Positions 35,078 through 43,894 are shown, counted from the stretch's first letter. The stretch is DNA of 64,000 nt from Roseateles puraquae (GCF_002205845.1 NZ_NISI01000010.1:124001-188000), one strand, 5' to 3'. The notes: generated by a model from the sequence alone, not told the origin. Translations and numbers: made by a program.

Positions 35078-36180
35078 GCATCCAGACCCGCGCTGCCGTC
35101 GCCTGGAAGGCCGGCGCACCGCTGACCATTGAAACCCTGGACCTGGAGGGCCCGCGCGACGGCGAGGTGCTCGTCGAGGTCAAGGCCACCGGCATCTGCC
35201 ACACCGACGAATACACGTTGTCGGGCGCCGACCCCGAAGGCCTCTTCCCCGCCGTGCTGGGGCACGAAGGCGCCGGTGTCGTGCTGGAGAGCAAGGTGCC
35301 CTGGCTCAAGCCGGGCGACCACGTCATCCCGCTCTACACGCCGGAATGCCGCGAGTGCAAGTTCTGCCTGAGCCGCAAGACCAACCTCTGCCAGGCCATC
35401 CGCGCCACGCAGGGCAAGGGCCTGATGCCCAACGGCACCTCGCGCTTCAGCCTCAACGGCGAGCCGGTCTTCCACTACATGGGCACCAGCACCTTTTCCA
35501 ACCACATCGTGGTGCCGGGCATCGCGCTGGCCAAGATCCGGCCGGATGCGCCGTTCGACAAGGTCTGCTACATCGGCTGCGGCGTGACCACCGGTGTCGG
35601 TGCGGTGCTGTTCACCGCCAAGGTCGAGGCGGGCGCCACGGTGGTGGTGTTCGGCCTCGGCGGCATCGGCCTGAACGTGATCCAGGGCGCCAAGATGGTG
35701 GGCGCCGGCCGCATCATCGGCGTCGACATCAACCCCGGCCGCGAGGCCATGGCACGCCGCTTCGGCATGACCGACTTCGTGAACCCCAAGGACGTGGCCA
35801 ACGTGGTCGACCACATCATCCAGATGACCGACGGCGGCGCCGACTACTCCTTCGAGTGCGTGGGCAACGTGCAGCTGATGCGCCAGGCGCTGGAGTGCAC
35901 CCACAAGGGCTGGGGCCGCAGCATCATCATCGGCGTGGCTCCGGCGGGTGCCGAGATCTCCACCCGCCCCTTCCAACTCGTCACGGGCCGCAAGTGGGAA
36001 GGCTCGGCCTTCGGCGGCGCCCGCGGCCGCACCGACGTGCCCAAGATCGTCGACTGGTACATGGAAGGCAAGGTCAACATCGACGAGCTGATCACGCACA
36101 AGCTCAAGCTCGAGCAGATCAACGAGGGCTTCGAGCTGATGCGCCGCGGCGAGTCGATCCGCGCGGTGGTGGAGTTCTGA
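35074..36180 (+). CDS. frmA: S-(hydroxymethyl)glutathione dehydrogenase / class III alcohol dehydrogenase
   Basis: 368 residues from the ATG at 35074 (AGGAG upstream). GICHTDEYTLSGADPEGLFP and LGHEGAGVV provide the catalytic zinc Cys and His. PECRECKFCLSRKTNLC holds the four structural zinc cysteines, and GLGGIGLNVIQGAKMVGAGRIIG is the NAD fold with the Asp-specific end (VDIN). It oxidises the glutathione adduct of formaldehyde to S-formylglutathione and also reduces S-nitrosoglutathione. No S-formylglutathione hydrolase follows. The start overlaps the FUSC stop, an unusual genomic partner. It depends on glutathione made by GshA and GshB. Confidence 0.97.
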   Translation: MSIQTRAAVAWKAGAPLTIETLDLEGPRDGEVLVEVKATGICHTDEYTLSGADPEGLFPAVLGHEGAGVVLESKVPWLKPGDHVIPLYTPECRECKFCLSRKTNLCQAIRATQGKGLMPNGTSRFSLNGEPVFHYMGTSTFSNHIVVPGIALAKIRPDAPFDKVCYIGCGVTTGVGAVLFTAKVEAGATVVVFGLGGIGLNVIQGAKMVGAGRIIGVDINPGREAMARRFGMTDFVNPKDVANVVDHIIQMTDGGADYSFECVGNVQLMRQALECTHKGWGRSIIIGVAPAGAEISTRPFQLVTGRKWEGSAFGGARGRTDVPKIVDWYMEGKVNIDELITHKLKLEQINEGFELMRRGESIRAVVEF

Positions 36181-36192
36181 CAGGGCCCGGCA

Positions 36193-36214
36193 GGCGCCTC
36201 GTCGACCAGGCGCC
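36193..36214. terminator. Possible terminator hairpin after frmA
   Basis: GGCGCCT (36193-36199) and AGGCGCC (36208-36214) pair perfectly over an 8-nt loop, 12 nt after the frmA stop. There is no T-tract, so this is weak evidence for factor-independent termination. Confidence 0.35.
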
Positions 36215-36311
36215 ACTTGCAGTGACAGGCGGCCGAAAAGGCCCGGCTGCAGGTTGGCCTTGATCGGCGCCGGCTGGCACCAGAGGCTCGGGTCTGCTGT
36301 GCGCCGACTCG

Positions 36312-37766
36312 TCAGCCGGGCGCGCTCGCCAGTGCCTCCAGGCCAGGCCGGCTGCGAGGCAGCGAGACGGTGAAGGTCGCGCCGCGCCCGAGGCCCTCGC
36401 TGGCGGCCGAGACGGTGCCTGCATGCAGCCGAACCACCTGCTTCACAAGGGCCAGGCCCAAGCCCAGGCCGGACTGCTGCTGACGGCCCGCTGGCGCCTG
36501 GACGAAGGGTTCGAAGACCGCTTCGAGCTGATCGGCCTCGATGCCGGCGCCTTGGTCCCTGACCTGGACCTCATATGAGTTTTCGCGGGGCTCGGCTTGA
36601 ATGACCACCTGACTGCCTTCGTCGCTGAACTTGATGGCGTTTGTGATGAGGTTGCAGAAGACCTGCACGAGACGACTCGTATCGGCGTCGAGCTTCATGT
36701 CCTCGCTGGGCAGTCGGAGCTCCAGGTGGATGTGCTTCTGCTGGGCAAGCTCGGCAGACACTTCCCGTGAGGCTTGCAGGATGGTCTTCAGGTCGGCGTC
36801 TGTCCGGTTGAGCTCGACCAGATCGGCGCGAATGCGATTGAGGTCCATCAGGTCGCTGACCAGCCGCGACATCAGGGTCGTCTGCCGCCGCATGGCAGCG
36901 ATGGTCCGCTGCACGGCTGCAGGCGGATCTTGCAGCTTCTCCAGCAACGTCACGCCCGCCGAGAACGTCATCAGCGGGTTGCGCAGTTCATGGGCGACTG
37001 TGGCCAGCATGTGATCCTTCTGCCGGTCGTGCGTTTCGAGAGTGCGCTGGTGGCGCTCGATCTCGGAGATGTCGCGGGTGACCCCCAGCACCGACTTCAC
37101 GACCTCCCGGCTGACGTCAAACTCCGGCACCAGCGTGGCAGCAAAGACTGCGCCTTCATACGTGAACCGCAAGGAAACGGTGCGCGCTTCCAGGAACACG
37201 GTTTCCAGCGCCTGCTCCCACGGGGCGCAAAGTTCGGCTGGCATGCCCAGCTCGCGGTTGGTCTTGCCGATGAAGTCCGAGGTGGGGCGGCCGGTGAGGC
37301 GTTCGATGGCGGCGCTGACGAACAAATGCCTGTAACTGCGATCGAAGCGGGTGAGCACGTCGGGCGAGTTGCTGGTGAGTTCTCGCAAATCACGCTCTCG
37401 CTCCGCAGCCAGTTGCCGGGAGCGGCGCAGCAGGTGCAGCACGATGCAGTCCACCAGCAGGATGGAACTGAAGAAGCTCAGGGCAATCATGTCGCCCGTG
37501 GCCAGACCGGTGAGGGTGGGCTGGCTGTGTGGAATGAAGGAAACGTAGGCCGCGACGACGCTCAGTGCAGCGCAGAGCAAACCCGGCCCCAGACCGAAGA
37601 AGTACGCGGCCAGCATGACCGCAGGGAAGAAGGTGAGGAATGGAAAGCCTTGCGGCGGCAGACTGCCGACCAGCGCGAAACGACCAACGTAAGCCAGCGC
37701 CCACAGCCCGAAGCTGGCGAGGTAGCCCGATACGGTCGACAGGGTCTGCTGCCGATGTGCCGACAA
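36312..37766 (-). CDS. Sensor histidine kinase with DUF4118 and PAS domains
   Basis: 484 residues. Four membrane helices (about 10-115) form a KdpD-type DUF4118 anchor (FPFLTFFPAVMLAAYFFGLGPG). A PAS domain follows (about 130-245, RSYRHLFVSAAIERLTGRPTSDFIG), then HisKA with ATVAHELRNPLMTF (phospho-His near 265) and a HATPase domain with N box NLITNAIKFSDEG and G boxes QGAGIEADQ and GLGLGLALVKQV. All catalytic boxes are intact. No response regulator is adjacent, so it is an orphan kinase with an unknown partner. It faces frmA convergently. Confidence 0.92.
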   Translation of the reverse strand: MSAHRQQTLSTVSGYLASFGLWALAYVGRFALVGSLPPQGFPFLTFFPAVMLAAYFFGLGPGLLCAALSVVAAYVSFIPHSQPTLTGLATGDMIALSFFSSILLVDCIVLHLLRRSRQLAAERERDLRELTSNSPDVLTRFDRSYRHLFVSAAIERLTGRPTSDFIGKTNRELGMPAELCAPWEQALETVFLEARTVSLRFTYEGAVFAATLVPEFDVSREVVKSVLGVTRDISEIERHQRTLETHDRQKDHMLATVAHELRNPLMTFSAGVTLLEKLQDPPAAVQRTIAAMRRQTTLMSRLVSDLMDLNRIRADLVELNRTDADLKTILQASREVSAELAQQKHIHLELRLPSEDMKLDADTSRLVQVFCNLITNAIKFSDEGSQVVIQAEPRENSYEVQVRDQGAGIEADQLEAVFEPFVQAPAGRQQQSGLGLGLALVKQVVRLHAGTVSAASEGLGRGATFTVSLPRSRPGLEALASAPG

Positions 37767-37877
37767 CAGGGCACGCGATGTTCTGGCTGGGCGCAGGTGG
37801 CGCTCCTTGGACGTGGTTATGCGGCCCTGGTGCAGCAGGCCGCCGACAGGGGCGAAAGTTTACTGACGCTTGCATGT

Positions 37878-37905
37878 CGGCCCCCACCCGGGCCTAGGGG
37901 GGCCG
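37878..37905 (-). terminator. Possible terminator hairpin after the small exported protein
   Basis: CGGCCCC (37878-37884) and GGGGCCG (37899-37905) pair perfectly over a 14-nt loop. It lies about 37 nt beyond the stop of the small minus-strand gene. No T-tract. Confidence 0.3.
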
Positions 37906-37941
37906 AGCCTGGCGCTCAAAGGGCGCGTCAGCTCGCAGCGC

Positions 37942-38160
37942 TCAAGCCCACGCGCTCATGCTGGCCTGGCGCGCGTTCTGCGGCTCCGTTGCCTCGGTGG
38001 GCTGGCCAGGGGCATCGCGAACATCGCCCGACTCCAGGACGCCGCCCGCGGGTGGGAGGGCGCCCTGCTCGGCTTGGCTCGGAAAGGTCGAGACATACCC
38101 CAGCGCCAGGACCAGCGTCGCTGTGAGCAACAACGTCACGGTGAGCTTGTGCAAAGACAT
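37942..38160 (-). CDS. Small membrane-anchored or exported protein
   Basis: 72 residues from the ATG at 38160. The N-terminal hydrophobic segment (HKLTVTLLLTATLVLALGY) is followed by a polar Pro/Glu/Gln-rich tail. No family recognised and no ribosome site apparent, so it is uncertain that it is translated. It lies between the histidine kinase and the Gre-like gene, all on the minus strand. Confidence 0.4.
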   Translation of the reverse strand: MSLHKLTVTLLLTATLVLALGYVSTFPSQAEQGALPPAGGVLESGDVRDAPGQPTEATEPQNARQASMSAWA

Positions 38161-38292
38161 GGTGGCAGGTGGCGTGGGCAAATCGGGCCTGTCACCATGG
38201 TGCGCGAGTGCTGCACCGGGCGGTGTAGGACGGTACCCCGGCATCGCGATCGCGCCGTCCCGTGCTGCTCCGTGCGAACCGCCGGCAGCTGC

Positions 38293-38775
38293 TCATGTCG
38301 CCTGCAGCACCTCGAACTGCAAGCGGTGGGGCTCGATCTCCGTGGAGATGTCATCTCCCACGCACTTGCCCAGCAGGGCCCGCCCGAGCGGTGCGTCCGC
38401 ACTGATCACCTGGATCGGCTGGCCCCTGCATTCCAGCTTCATGCTGCCCCCAGGTGGACCGAGAAACACCCACTGCCGCCGATCCTGGGCGTCGACAAGG
38501 CAGACGGCTGCACCGACCTGAATGCCGAGGGTGTCGTCGTGCGCGCGCGGCCGGAACTGCTGCCACGCCGCGATGGCCTGCCGGATGGCTTCGGCCCGTC
38601 GCGCCTGGCCGGTGGCCAGGTAGGCAGCCTCCAGCCCCAGCGTGTCGTACTTGTTCTCGGCGATGTTCTCTTCGTGGGTCGCCGTCTCGTGGGCGGTGAG
38701 TGCTGCCTGCTCGGTCAGCAGCAGGTCGGCGGCGAGTCGTTCCAGCACTTGCTGCTGGAGCCAGCGTTTGTCCAT
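38293..38775 (-). CDS. GreA/GreB family transcription elongation factor-like protein
   Basis: 160 residues from the ATG at 38775. The N-terminal coiled coil (about 1-70) carries an acidic tip region (THEENIAENKYDT). The C-terminal FKBP-like domain ends DAPLGRALLGKCVGDDIS, the Gre signature (SPLGRALLGKxxGD). It belongs to the short Gre-like proteins distinct from canonical GreA and GreB, which bind the RNA polymerase secondary channel. Whether it stimulates transcript cleavage is unknown. No operon partner is evident. Confidence 0.85.
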   Translation of the reverse strand: MDKRWLQQQVLERLAADLLLTEQAALTAHETATHEENIAENKYDTLGLEAAYLATGQARRAEAIRQAIAAWQQFRPRAHDDTLGIQVGAAVCLVDAQDRRQWVFLGPPGGSMKLECRGQPIQVISADAPLGRALLGKCVGDDISTEIEPHRLQFEVLQAT

Positions 38776-38857
38776 GGGAATATTGTCTGAGCAGGAGAGC
38801 AAGGTGCCCACGCTCAACTGCCGCGGCAGGAGGTGCGCCTGCCGCGGCGCCCTGCCG

Positions 38858-39172
38858 TCAATGAAAGTCTTCCTCGCGCTGATGGCGCGCACCGATCACG
38901 AGCACCAGCTGGGGCGAGCGGATGTCGAAGCGAAGCACGTACCCCGTGCTGCCGAACGGAATGATGAGTTCCCGCAGGGTCGATCGGACTCCGACCTTGC
39001 GGTAGCTGTAAGGCGTCGTCGACAAATGACTCAACGCGACCTGTCGAATGACGTTGATCGCTTCTTCGGCCACGTCGAGTTCTTCGAGCGTTTCAGCGCG
39101 ATCGAGCGGGAAGTCGTACAGCCGTATCAGATCGTCTTCAGCACTTTGCGTGAATTCAACGACGTAGCTCAT
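38858..39172 (-). CDS. Type II toxin, RelE/ParE superfamily
   Basis: 104 residues. VVEFTQSAEDDLIRLYDF is the N-terminal strand-helix of the ParE/RelE fold. RKVGVRSTLRELIIPFGSTGYVLRFDI and VLVIGARHQREEDF complete the sheet. The terminal HQREED pattern is typical of ParE toxins that act on DNA gyrase rather than of ribosome-cutting RelE; this is inference. The start overlaps the antitoxin stop by 4 nt (ATGA), so the two are co-translated, with the antitoxin first. Confidence 0.88.
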   Translation of the reverse strand: MSYVVEFTQSAEDDLIRLYDFPLDRAETLEELDVAEEAINVIRQVALSHLSTTPYSYRKVGVRSTLRELIIPFGSTGYVLRFDIRSPQLVLVIGARHQREEDFH

Positions 39173-39441
39173 CCGCCAAGTTGCTTGCGGCGCTTGGCCA
39201 GCCGAGATTCGAGCTTGCCGATGACCTGCGCTGCAGGGATGGACCTGCCGGTGCGCTCATAGTCAGCCAGAGACGCTGCGCATCGCGAGGCGAAGTCTGT
39301 CTGGACCTGCCGGTACTCGACTGCGTTGCGTACCGCCACTTCAACGAAGTCGGTCAGCGTCTCGCCTGGGCGAAGCACCGCATCGAGCCCGGCCCGCAGT
39401 TCTGCTTCGACACGCACTTGAGGAATGACCGCAGTTTTCAT
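39169..39441 (-). CDS. Antitoxin of the ParE-like toxin (YlcI/YnfO-like)
   Basis: 90 residues from the ATG at 39441. KTAVIPQVRVEAELRAGLDAVL is a ribbon-helix-helix-like start (strand followed by two helices with GETLTDFVEVAVRNAVEYR), which should bind DNA as a dimer. The C-terminal helical tail would neutralise the toxin. A perfect 18-bp palindrome lies 10-27 nt upstream of the start, the expected autoregulatory operator. Confidence 0.85.
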   Translation of the reverse strand: MKTAVIPQVRVEAELRAGLDAVLRPGETLTDFVEVAVRNAVEYRQVQTDFASRCAASLADYERTGRSIPAAQVIGKLESRLAKRRKQLGG

Positions 39442-39450
39442 GGCGGCATC

Positions 39451-39468
39451 GTAGTGCAGATGCACTAC
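39451..39468 (-). promoter_or_regulatory. Perfect palindromic operator of the toxin-antitoxin operon
   Basis: GTAGTGCA-GA-TGCACTAC is a perfect 8-2-8 inverted repeat. It lies just upstream of the antitoxin ATG at 39441, where binding by the ribbon-helix-helix antitoxin would block transcription. Confidence 0.75.
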
Positions 39469-39564
39469 GAACTCAACCGATGAACCCGTGGCGAGTTCGT
39501 CCTGACGGCATGCGGCGAATCGCCATGGCTGAGTTGCCGGTCGATCGGGCGCGTGGCGCAGCGG

Positions 39565-40245
39565 TCAACGCGCCGTGCGATAAGGCTCCGCCGCCGGCAG
39601 GAAGTCCTGCTCGCGCATGGCGCCGGCCACCCAGTCTTCCACGGCGGGGTGGGCGAGGAGGGCGTCGCGGTAGGCGGCGGCAGCGTCGGACACCGGCAGG
39701 CTGAAGCGGCTCAACCGGATCGCCACGGGCGCGAAGAAGGCGTCCACCGCGCCAAATTCGCCGAACAGGAAGGGGCCGCCGCTGGCGGCGAGGGCCTCGC
39801 GCCAGGCTGCGTCCAGGCGCGTGACGTCGGCGCGCAAGGCCTCGTCGTCGGCCCACAGCGTCTGGCCGACCTCCGGCAGGAAGGCCTCGATGTTCATCGG
39901 GCAGACCGTGCGCAGCTGCGTGAAGCCGGCATGCATCTCGGCGCAGAGGCTGCGAGCGCGTGCACGGGCCTGGCGGTCGCGCGGCCAGATGGCGTGGTCG
40001 GGGTAGGCGTCGGCGATGAATTCGGTGATGGCGAGCGAGTCCCAGACCGCAAAGCCGTCATCGTCCACCAGCACCGGCAGCTTGCCCGCGGGGCTCACGC
40101 CGGCCAGTTCCTGCCGCCAGGCGGCGCCGGGCGTGAAGTCCAGCCGCAGCATCACCTCGTCATGAGGAATGCCGAACGCCCCCAGCAGCACACCACTGCG
40201 CATGGACCAGGACGAGTAGTTCTTGTTGCCGATGTAGAGCTTCAT
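39565..40245 (-). CDS. Glutathione S-transferase family protein
   Basis: 226 residues. MKLYIGNKNYSSWSMRSGVLL starts the N-terminal thioredoxin-like domain, with Ser in SSWS as the probable glutathione-activating residue. SPAGKLPVLVDDDGFAVWDSLAI contains the cis-Pro (LPVL) and the glutathione-contacting DSLAI. A helical C-terminal domain follows. It resembles the YfcF/maleylacetoacetate-isomerase-like branch. Substrate unknown. It depends on the glutathione pathway encoded elsewhere in the window. Confidence 0.92.
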   Translation of the reverse strand: MKLYIGNKNYSSWSMRSGVLLGAFGIPHDEVMLRLDFTPGAAWRQELAGVSPAGKLPVLVDDDGFAVWDSLAITEFIADAYPDHAIWPRDRQARARARSLCAEMHAGFTQLRTVCPMNIEAFLPEVGQTLWADDEALRADVTRLDAAWREALAASGGPFLFGEFGAVDAFFAPVAIRLSRFSLPVSDAAAAYRDALLAHPAVEDWVAGAMREQDFLPAAEPYRTAR

Positions 40246-40317
40246 GGGGCCTTTCTGCTTCAGAGGGCCGAGCCTAATCGTCAGTGGCGGCTCAAGTGTT
40301 GAGCAATTCGCAAGGGA

Positions 40318-41271
40318 TCAATGCCGCGCGCGCCAGGCATCCAGCCGCGCCACGCCCATGCCGGGGGCCAGGTAGGTGGGCAGCACGGCCTCCAGCGTGG
40401 CAGGCGTGATGCCCAGCTCGGCCAGGCCCGGATGCTGGCCGCTGGCCACGTTGGGCACGGTCAGCGAGGCGAGGTTGTCGCGCGAGAGCAGGGGTTCGCC
40501 GGGCAGGCATTCCATGGCCAGCGCCTGCAATGTGGCCAGCGGCCCGGGCAAGGGCAGCACCGGGCGCGGGTGCCCCACGCAACGCCCCGCCAGGCGCACC
40601 AGTTCCGCCAGCGTCAGCACGCGCGGGCCGGCCACGTCGTAGACCTGGCCAATGGCTTCACGGCGCAGCAGCACCTGCACCAGGGCGGCGGCCAGGTCCT
40701 GCACCCACACCGGTTGCAGCCGGGCATCGGCACCACCGAGCGGCATCAGCGGGAACAGCCGCTGCAGGTCGGCAAAGAGGTTGATGCTGCGATCACCCGC
40801 GCCAAAGACCAGCGAGGGCCGCACGCGGGTGAGGGCCAGGCCTTGCGTCTTCGCGGCCGCTTCGAGCACCGCCTCGCCCGCCGCCTTGCTGCGCAGGTAG
40901 CGCGAGGGCGCCTGCGCCGACACGCCCAGGGCGCTCACATGCACCAGCCGCTGCACGCCCGTGGCCTGCATGGCGGCGGCGATGCGGCGGGGCAGTTCCA
41001 CATGGACGCGCTCGAACGCGGCTTCGCTGCCCTGCAGGATGGCGATCAGGTTGACCACCGCATCATGGCCGGGCAGCAGGCGGGGCAGGTCGTTGAAGAC
41101 GTCGGCCTGCAGCACGGTGACGCCGGGCAGCGGCTGCACGGCTTGCGCATGCCGCAGCCGCCGCGTGGGCACGGTGATGCGCACGCCGGCGCCGAGCTGG
41201 CGGGTCAACTGCTCGCACAGCGCGCGGCCGACGAAGCCGCTGCCGCCGAGCACCAGGACGGAAAGGCTCAT
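40318..41271 (-). CDS. NAD(P)-binding complex I NDUFA9-like protein
   Basis: 317 residues. VLVLGGSGFVGRALCEQLTRQLG is an extended-SDR Rossmann start (GGxGFVG). RLVHVSALGVSAQAPSRYLRSKAAGE contains Ser and the Y-x3-K pair, and RPSLVFGAGDRSINLFADLQRL is typical of the NDUFA9/atypical SDR5 group. Bacterial members are linked to ubiquinone or membrane processes, but a reaction is not established. Its start overlaps the lytic transglycosylase stop by 4 nt. Confidence 0.88.
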   Translation of the reverse strand: MSLSVLVLGGSGFVGRALCEQLTRQLGAGVRITVPTRRLRHAQAVQPLPGVTVLQADVFNDLPRLLPGHDAVVNLIAILQGSEAAFERVHVELPRRIAAAMQATGVQRLVHVSALGVSAQAPSRYLRSKAAGEAVLEAAAKTQGLALTRVRPSLVFGAGDRSINLFADLQRLFPLMPLGGADARLQPVWVQDLAAALVQVLLRREAIGQVYDVAGPRVLTLAELVRLAGRCVGHPRPVLPLPGPLATLQALAMECLPGEPLLSRDNLASLTVPNVASGQHPGLAELGITPATLEAVLPTYLAPGMGVARLDAWRARH

Positions 41272-43271
41272 GACTTGTTGTCTCCCACCGCCGCAGGCGG
41301 CACATCGCTGACATCGCCGCGCGCTCCGGCGGGGCCGACGCTGGCGCCCAGCCGCTCGCGCAGCGACGTGGCCGGCAGGCCCAGCACCTGCGCATAGACG
41401 GCACCGCCCAGCAGCACCTTGCGGACGTAGTCGCGGGTTTCGTTGAAGGGGATGTTCTCGGCCCAGACGGCGGCGTCAAGCACCGGGCCGTCACGCCAGC
41501 GCGCGGGCCGGCCAGGGCCGGCGTTGTAGGCCGCCGCAGCCAGGGCCTGGGCGCCGTCGAAGCGGTCGAGCACCAGCTTGAGGTACTGCGTGCCGATGCG
41601 CAGGTTGAAATCGCGGTCGTGCATGCGCTCGGCGTTGTAGTCCAGGCCCACCTTGCGGGCCGTCCACTTGGCCGTGGCGGGCATGACCTGCATCAGGCCG
41701 GCGGCGCCCACGTGCGAGCGGGCATCCAGCACGAAGCGCGATTCCTGGCGGATGAGGCCATAGACATAGGCCGCATCGACGCCGGCCACCTGGGCTTCGC
41801 GCAGCAGCTCGGCGCGGTGCGGCTGGGGGTAGCGCTGGGCGATGTCGATCTCGTTGCGCGTGCGCTCGCTGGTGTTGATGCAGCGGTCCCACACCTCGCG
41901 GTCGCAGGCCTCCTGGGCGGCCGCGAGCAGCGCGCGGTCGTTCATGCCGCGCAGCGAGAAGTTCCATTCGCGCACGCCTTCGCTGCGCAGGCCCAGGTCG
42001 ATCAGCTGCAGCGCACGCATGAGGCCCGCATGGCCGCGGGCGGCGCGACGCTCTTCGGCCGTCAGCGGTGCGGGAGCGGGCGGCAGCGGCGTGGGCAGGG
42101 CGAGGTCTTCCGCGGCGAGGCGCCCGAAGAAGTTCAGCGTGGCGCCGGGCGTGCCGGTGGCCAGCGCGGTGAGCTGGGCGCGAGCCGCGGGGCCGTCGCC
42201 CTGCATGCGCGTGGCGCGGGCCTTCCAGTAGACCCAGGCCGGGTCGCGCTGCTCGGTGGGCGTCATGCGCTCGATGGCGCGCAGGGCCAGCGCGGGTGAT
42301 TTGGCGCGCAGCGCAGCCCGGGCCGCCCAGGCCAGGGATTCATCAGTCCACGGCAGGTCGGGCGCCAGCTTCTCGGCGCGCTCAAAAGCGGCGGTGGCAT
42401 CGTCCTGCAGCCGCAGGGCTTCCTGGCGGCCGATCTGCACCCAGAGCCAGGCCTGCAGTTCGTTGGGCAGGCGGCTCCATTTGTCGCGCAGCAGGTCGGC
42501 GGCCTGGTCGGGGTCGTTGCCGGCCACGCGGGCCAGGGCCAGGGTCGTCAGTTCGGCTTCGGCGCGTGGTGAGGTGCGCGCCTTGCGGGTGAGGTAGCGG
42601 CCGGCGTTGTCCTGCAGCTCGGCGAGCTTCTGGTCGAGCAGCTTGGTGCCCAGCAGCGCGACCGCCTGGCGCGCGGCCCGCGGGCGTGATTGCTCGGTAG
42701 CCAGGCGCGCCTTGGCCCAGAGCGTGTCGGGCTTGAAGACGCCGGCATCCACCATCGTGCTGGCCAGCTGCTGGCAGCCGTCGTCGCCATCCTTCTGGGC
42801 GAACCAGGCGGCACGCGCGGTGTCGGCCGAGACCTTGCTGCCGGCGAGGTGGTCGGCGAGCAGCGCGTAGCAGGCGACCTCGCGGTCGTCGCGCATCTGG
42901 TAGCTGGCATGGTCGCGGCGGAAGTTGGCCCAGTCGCGGCGGCGGCCGAGCTCCAGCAGCCAGTCGTTGCGCAGCCGGTCTTCCACATAACTGCCCGGGT
43001 AGCGGGTATAGAAGGCGTCCATCTCCGGCTGGCGCACTTCGGCCAGGCGGGCGTTCAGTTCAAAGTAGTCGACCCAGCCGGCCAGCGCATGGCCCTGGCT
43101 GCGCGCGGTGTCGGCCAGGCTCGCCAGGCGCTTGCGGTCACGCTTGACCCAGGCCTCGCGGGCCTGCACGGCGAGGTCGGGCGCGTTGGCGGGCGTGCCG
43201 GCAGGCGTCTGTGCGCTGCCCGCGGCCGGCAGCAGGGTCACGCACAGCAGCAGCCGGGCGGCCACCTGCAT
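41268..43271 (-). CDS. Soluble lytic murein transglycosylase (Slt70-like)
   Basis: 667 residues from the ATG at 43271, which starts a signal peptide (QVAARLLLCVTLLPAAGSAQ). The alpha-helical superhelix occupies about 25-480. The SLT domain begins near 500 with VYGLIRQESRFVLDARSHVGAAGLMQVMPATAKW (read in parts: catalytic Glu in RQESRF, GAAGLMQVMP motif). NLRIGTQYLKLVLDRFDG and AAAYNAGPGR complete it. It cleaves peptidoglycan glycan strands in the periplasm, forming 1,6-anhydro-muropeptides, the kind of ligand that AmpR responds to. It is divergent from a 5-formyl-THF cyclo-ligase with 61 nt between starts. Confidence 0.95.
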   Translation of the reverse strand: MQVAARLLLCVTLLPAAGSAQTPAGTPANAPDLAVQAREAWVKRDRKRLASLADTARSQGHALAGWVDYFELNARLAEVRQPEMDAFYTRYPGSYVEDRLRNDWLLELGRRRDWANFRRDHASYQMRDDREVACYALLADHLAGSKVSADTARAAWFAQKDGDDGCQQLASTMVDAGVFKPDTLWAKARLATEQSRPRAARQAVALLGTKLLDQKLAELQDNAGRYLTRKARTSPRAEAELTTLALARVAGNDPDQAADLLRDKWSRLPNELQAWLWVQIGRQEALRLQDDATAAFERAEKLAPDLPWTDESLAWAARAALRAKSPALALRAIERMTPTEQRDPAWVYWKARATRMQGDGPAARAQLTALATGTPGATLNFFGRLAAEDLALPTPLPPAPAPLTAEERRAARGHAGLMRALQLIDLGLRSEGVREWNFSLRGMNDRALLAAAQEACDREVWDRCINTSERTRNEIDIAQRYPQPHRAELLREAQVAGVDAAYVYGLIRQESRFVLDARSHVGAAGLMQVMPATAKWTARKVGLDYNAERMHDRDFNLRIGTQYLKLVLDRFDGAQALAAAAYNAGPGRPARWRDGPVLDAAVWAENIPFNETRDYVRKVLLGGAVYAQVLGLPATSLRERLGASVGPAGARGDVSDVPPAAVGDNKS

Positions 43272-43332
43272 CGGCCGGCGGCCCAAGACATCCAAAATCG
43301 CCCACTGCTTCACCACCACTGCACTCCTTGCC

Positions 43333-43872
43333 ATGACCAGCCCCAGCCCCGACCGCGCCGCCCTGCGCCGTGAACTGCTGGCCGCGCGCCGCACCTTTGC
43401 GGCCTCGCCGGCCTTTGCCGCAGCCCAGGCGGCGCTGGACGCACCGCTGCGCGACCTGCTGGCCCAGCTGGAACCGGAACTGCTCGGGGTCTACTGGCCT
43501 CTGCCTGGGGAATTTAACCCAGGGGCGCTGCCCTACGCGCGTGCTTTGCCATTCGCGCGGCGTGAGCCGGCACAAATGAACTTCCGGCGCTGGGACGGTG
43601 AGCCGCCCGCGGCCCAGGACGAATGCGGCATCGCCACCGCCGGCGGTGCGGTGGCCGTGCCCGACGTGGTGCTGGTGCCTTGTGTGGGCTTCACCCGCGA
43701 GGGCTTCCGGCTGGGCTATGGTGGGGGCTACTTCGACCGCTTTCTGGCGGCCCATCCCGGGGTGACCACCGTGGGGCTGGCCTGGAGCGGCAGCGAGGCC
43801 CGCTTCGAGGTGCAGGCGCACGACCTGCCGCTCACCCTCATCCTGACCGAGCGCGAGCTGATCGCGCCCTGA
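43333..43872 (+). CDS. 5-formyltetrahydrofolate cyclo-ligase, paralogue 1
   Basis: 179 residues. RAALRRELLAARRTF is the N-terminal ATP-binding basic motif, GVYWPLPGEFNPGAL the folate-site strand, and FRLGYGGGYFDRFLA the conserved glycine-rich ATP loop. It converts 5-formyl-THF to 5,10-methenyl-THF with ATP. A second, diverged copy lies at 47352-47921. The gene leads into the KefB-type antiporter 22 nt downstream. Confidence 0.93.
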   Translation: MTSPSPDRAALRRELLAARRTFAASPAFAAAQAALDAPLRDLLAQLEPELLGVYWPLPGEFNPGALPYARALPFARREPAQMNFRRWDGEPPAAQDECGIATAGGAVAVPDVVLVPCVGFTREGFRLGYGGGYFDRFLAAHPGVTTVGLAWSGSEARFEVQAHDLPLTLILTERELIAP

Positions 43873-43894
43873 TCCACAGAAAGGCCTCCGCACG

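Noticed and set aside
41268-43334. Longer start for the lytic transglycosylase at 43334 or 43394
   Set aside because: Extensions precede and disrupt the signal peptide, which starts cleanly at the ATG at 43271, and they overlap the divergent cyclo-ligase gene.
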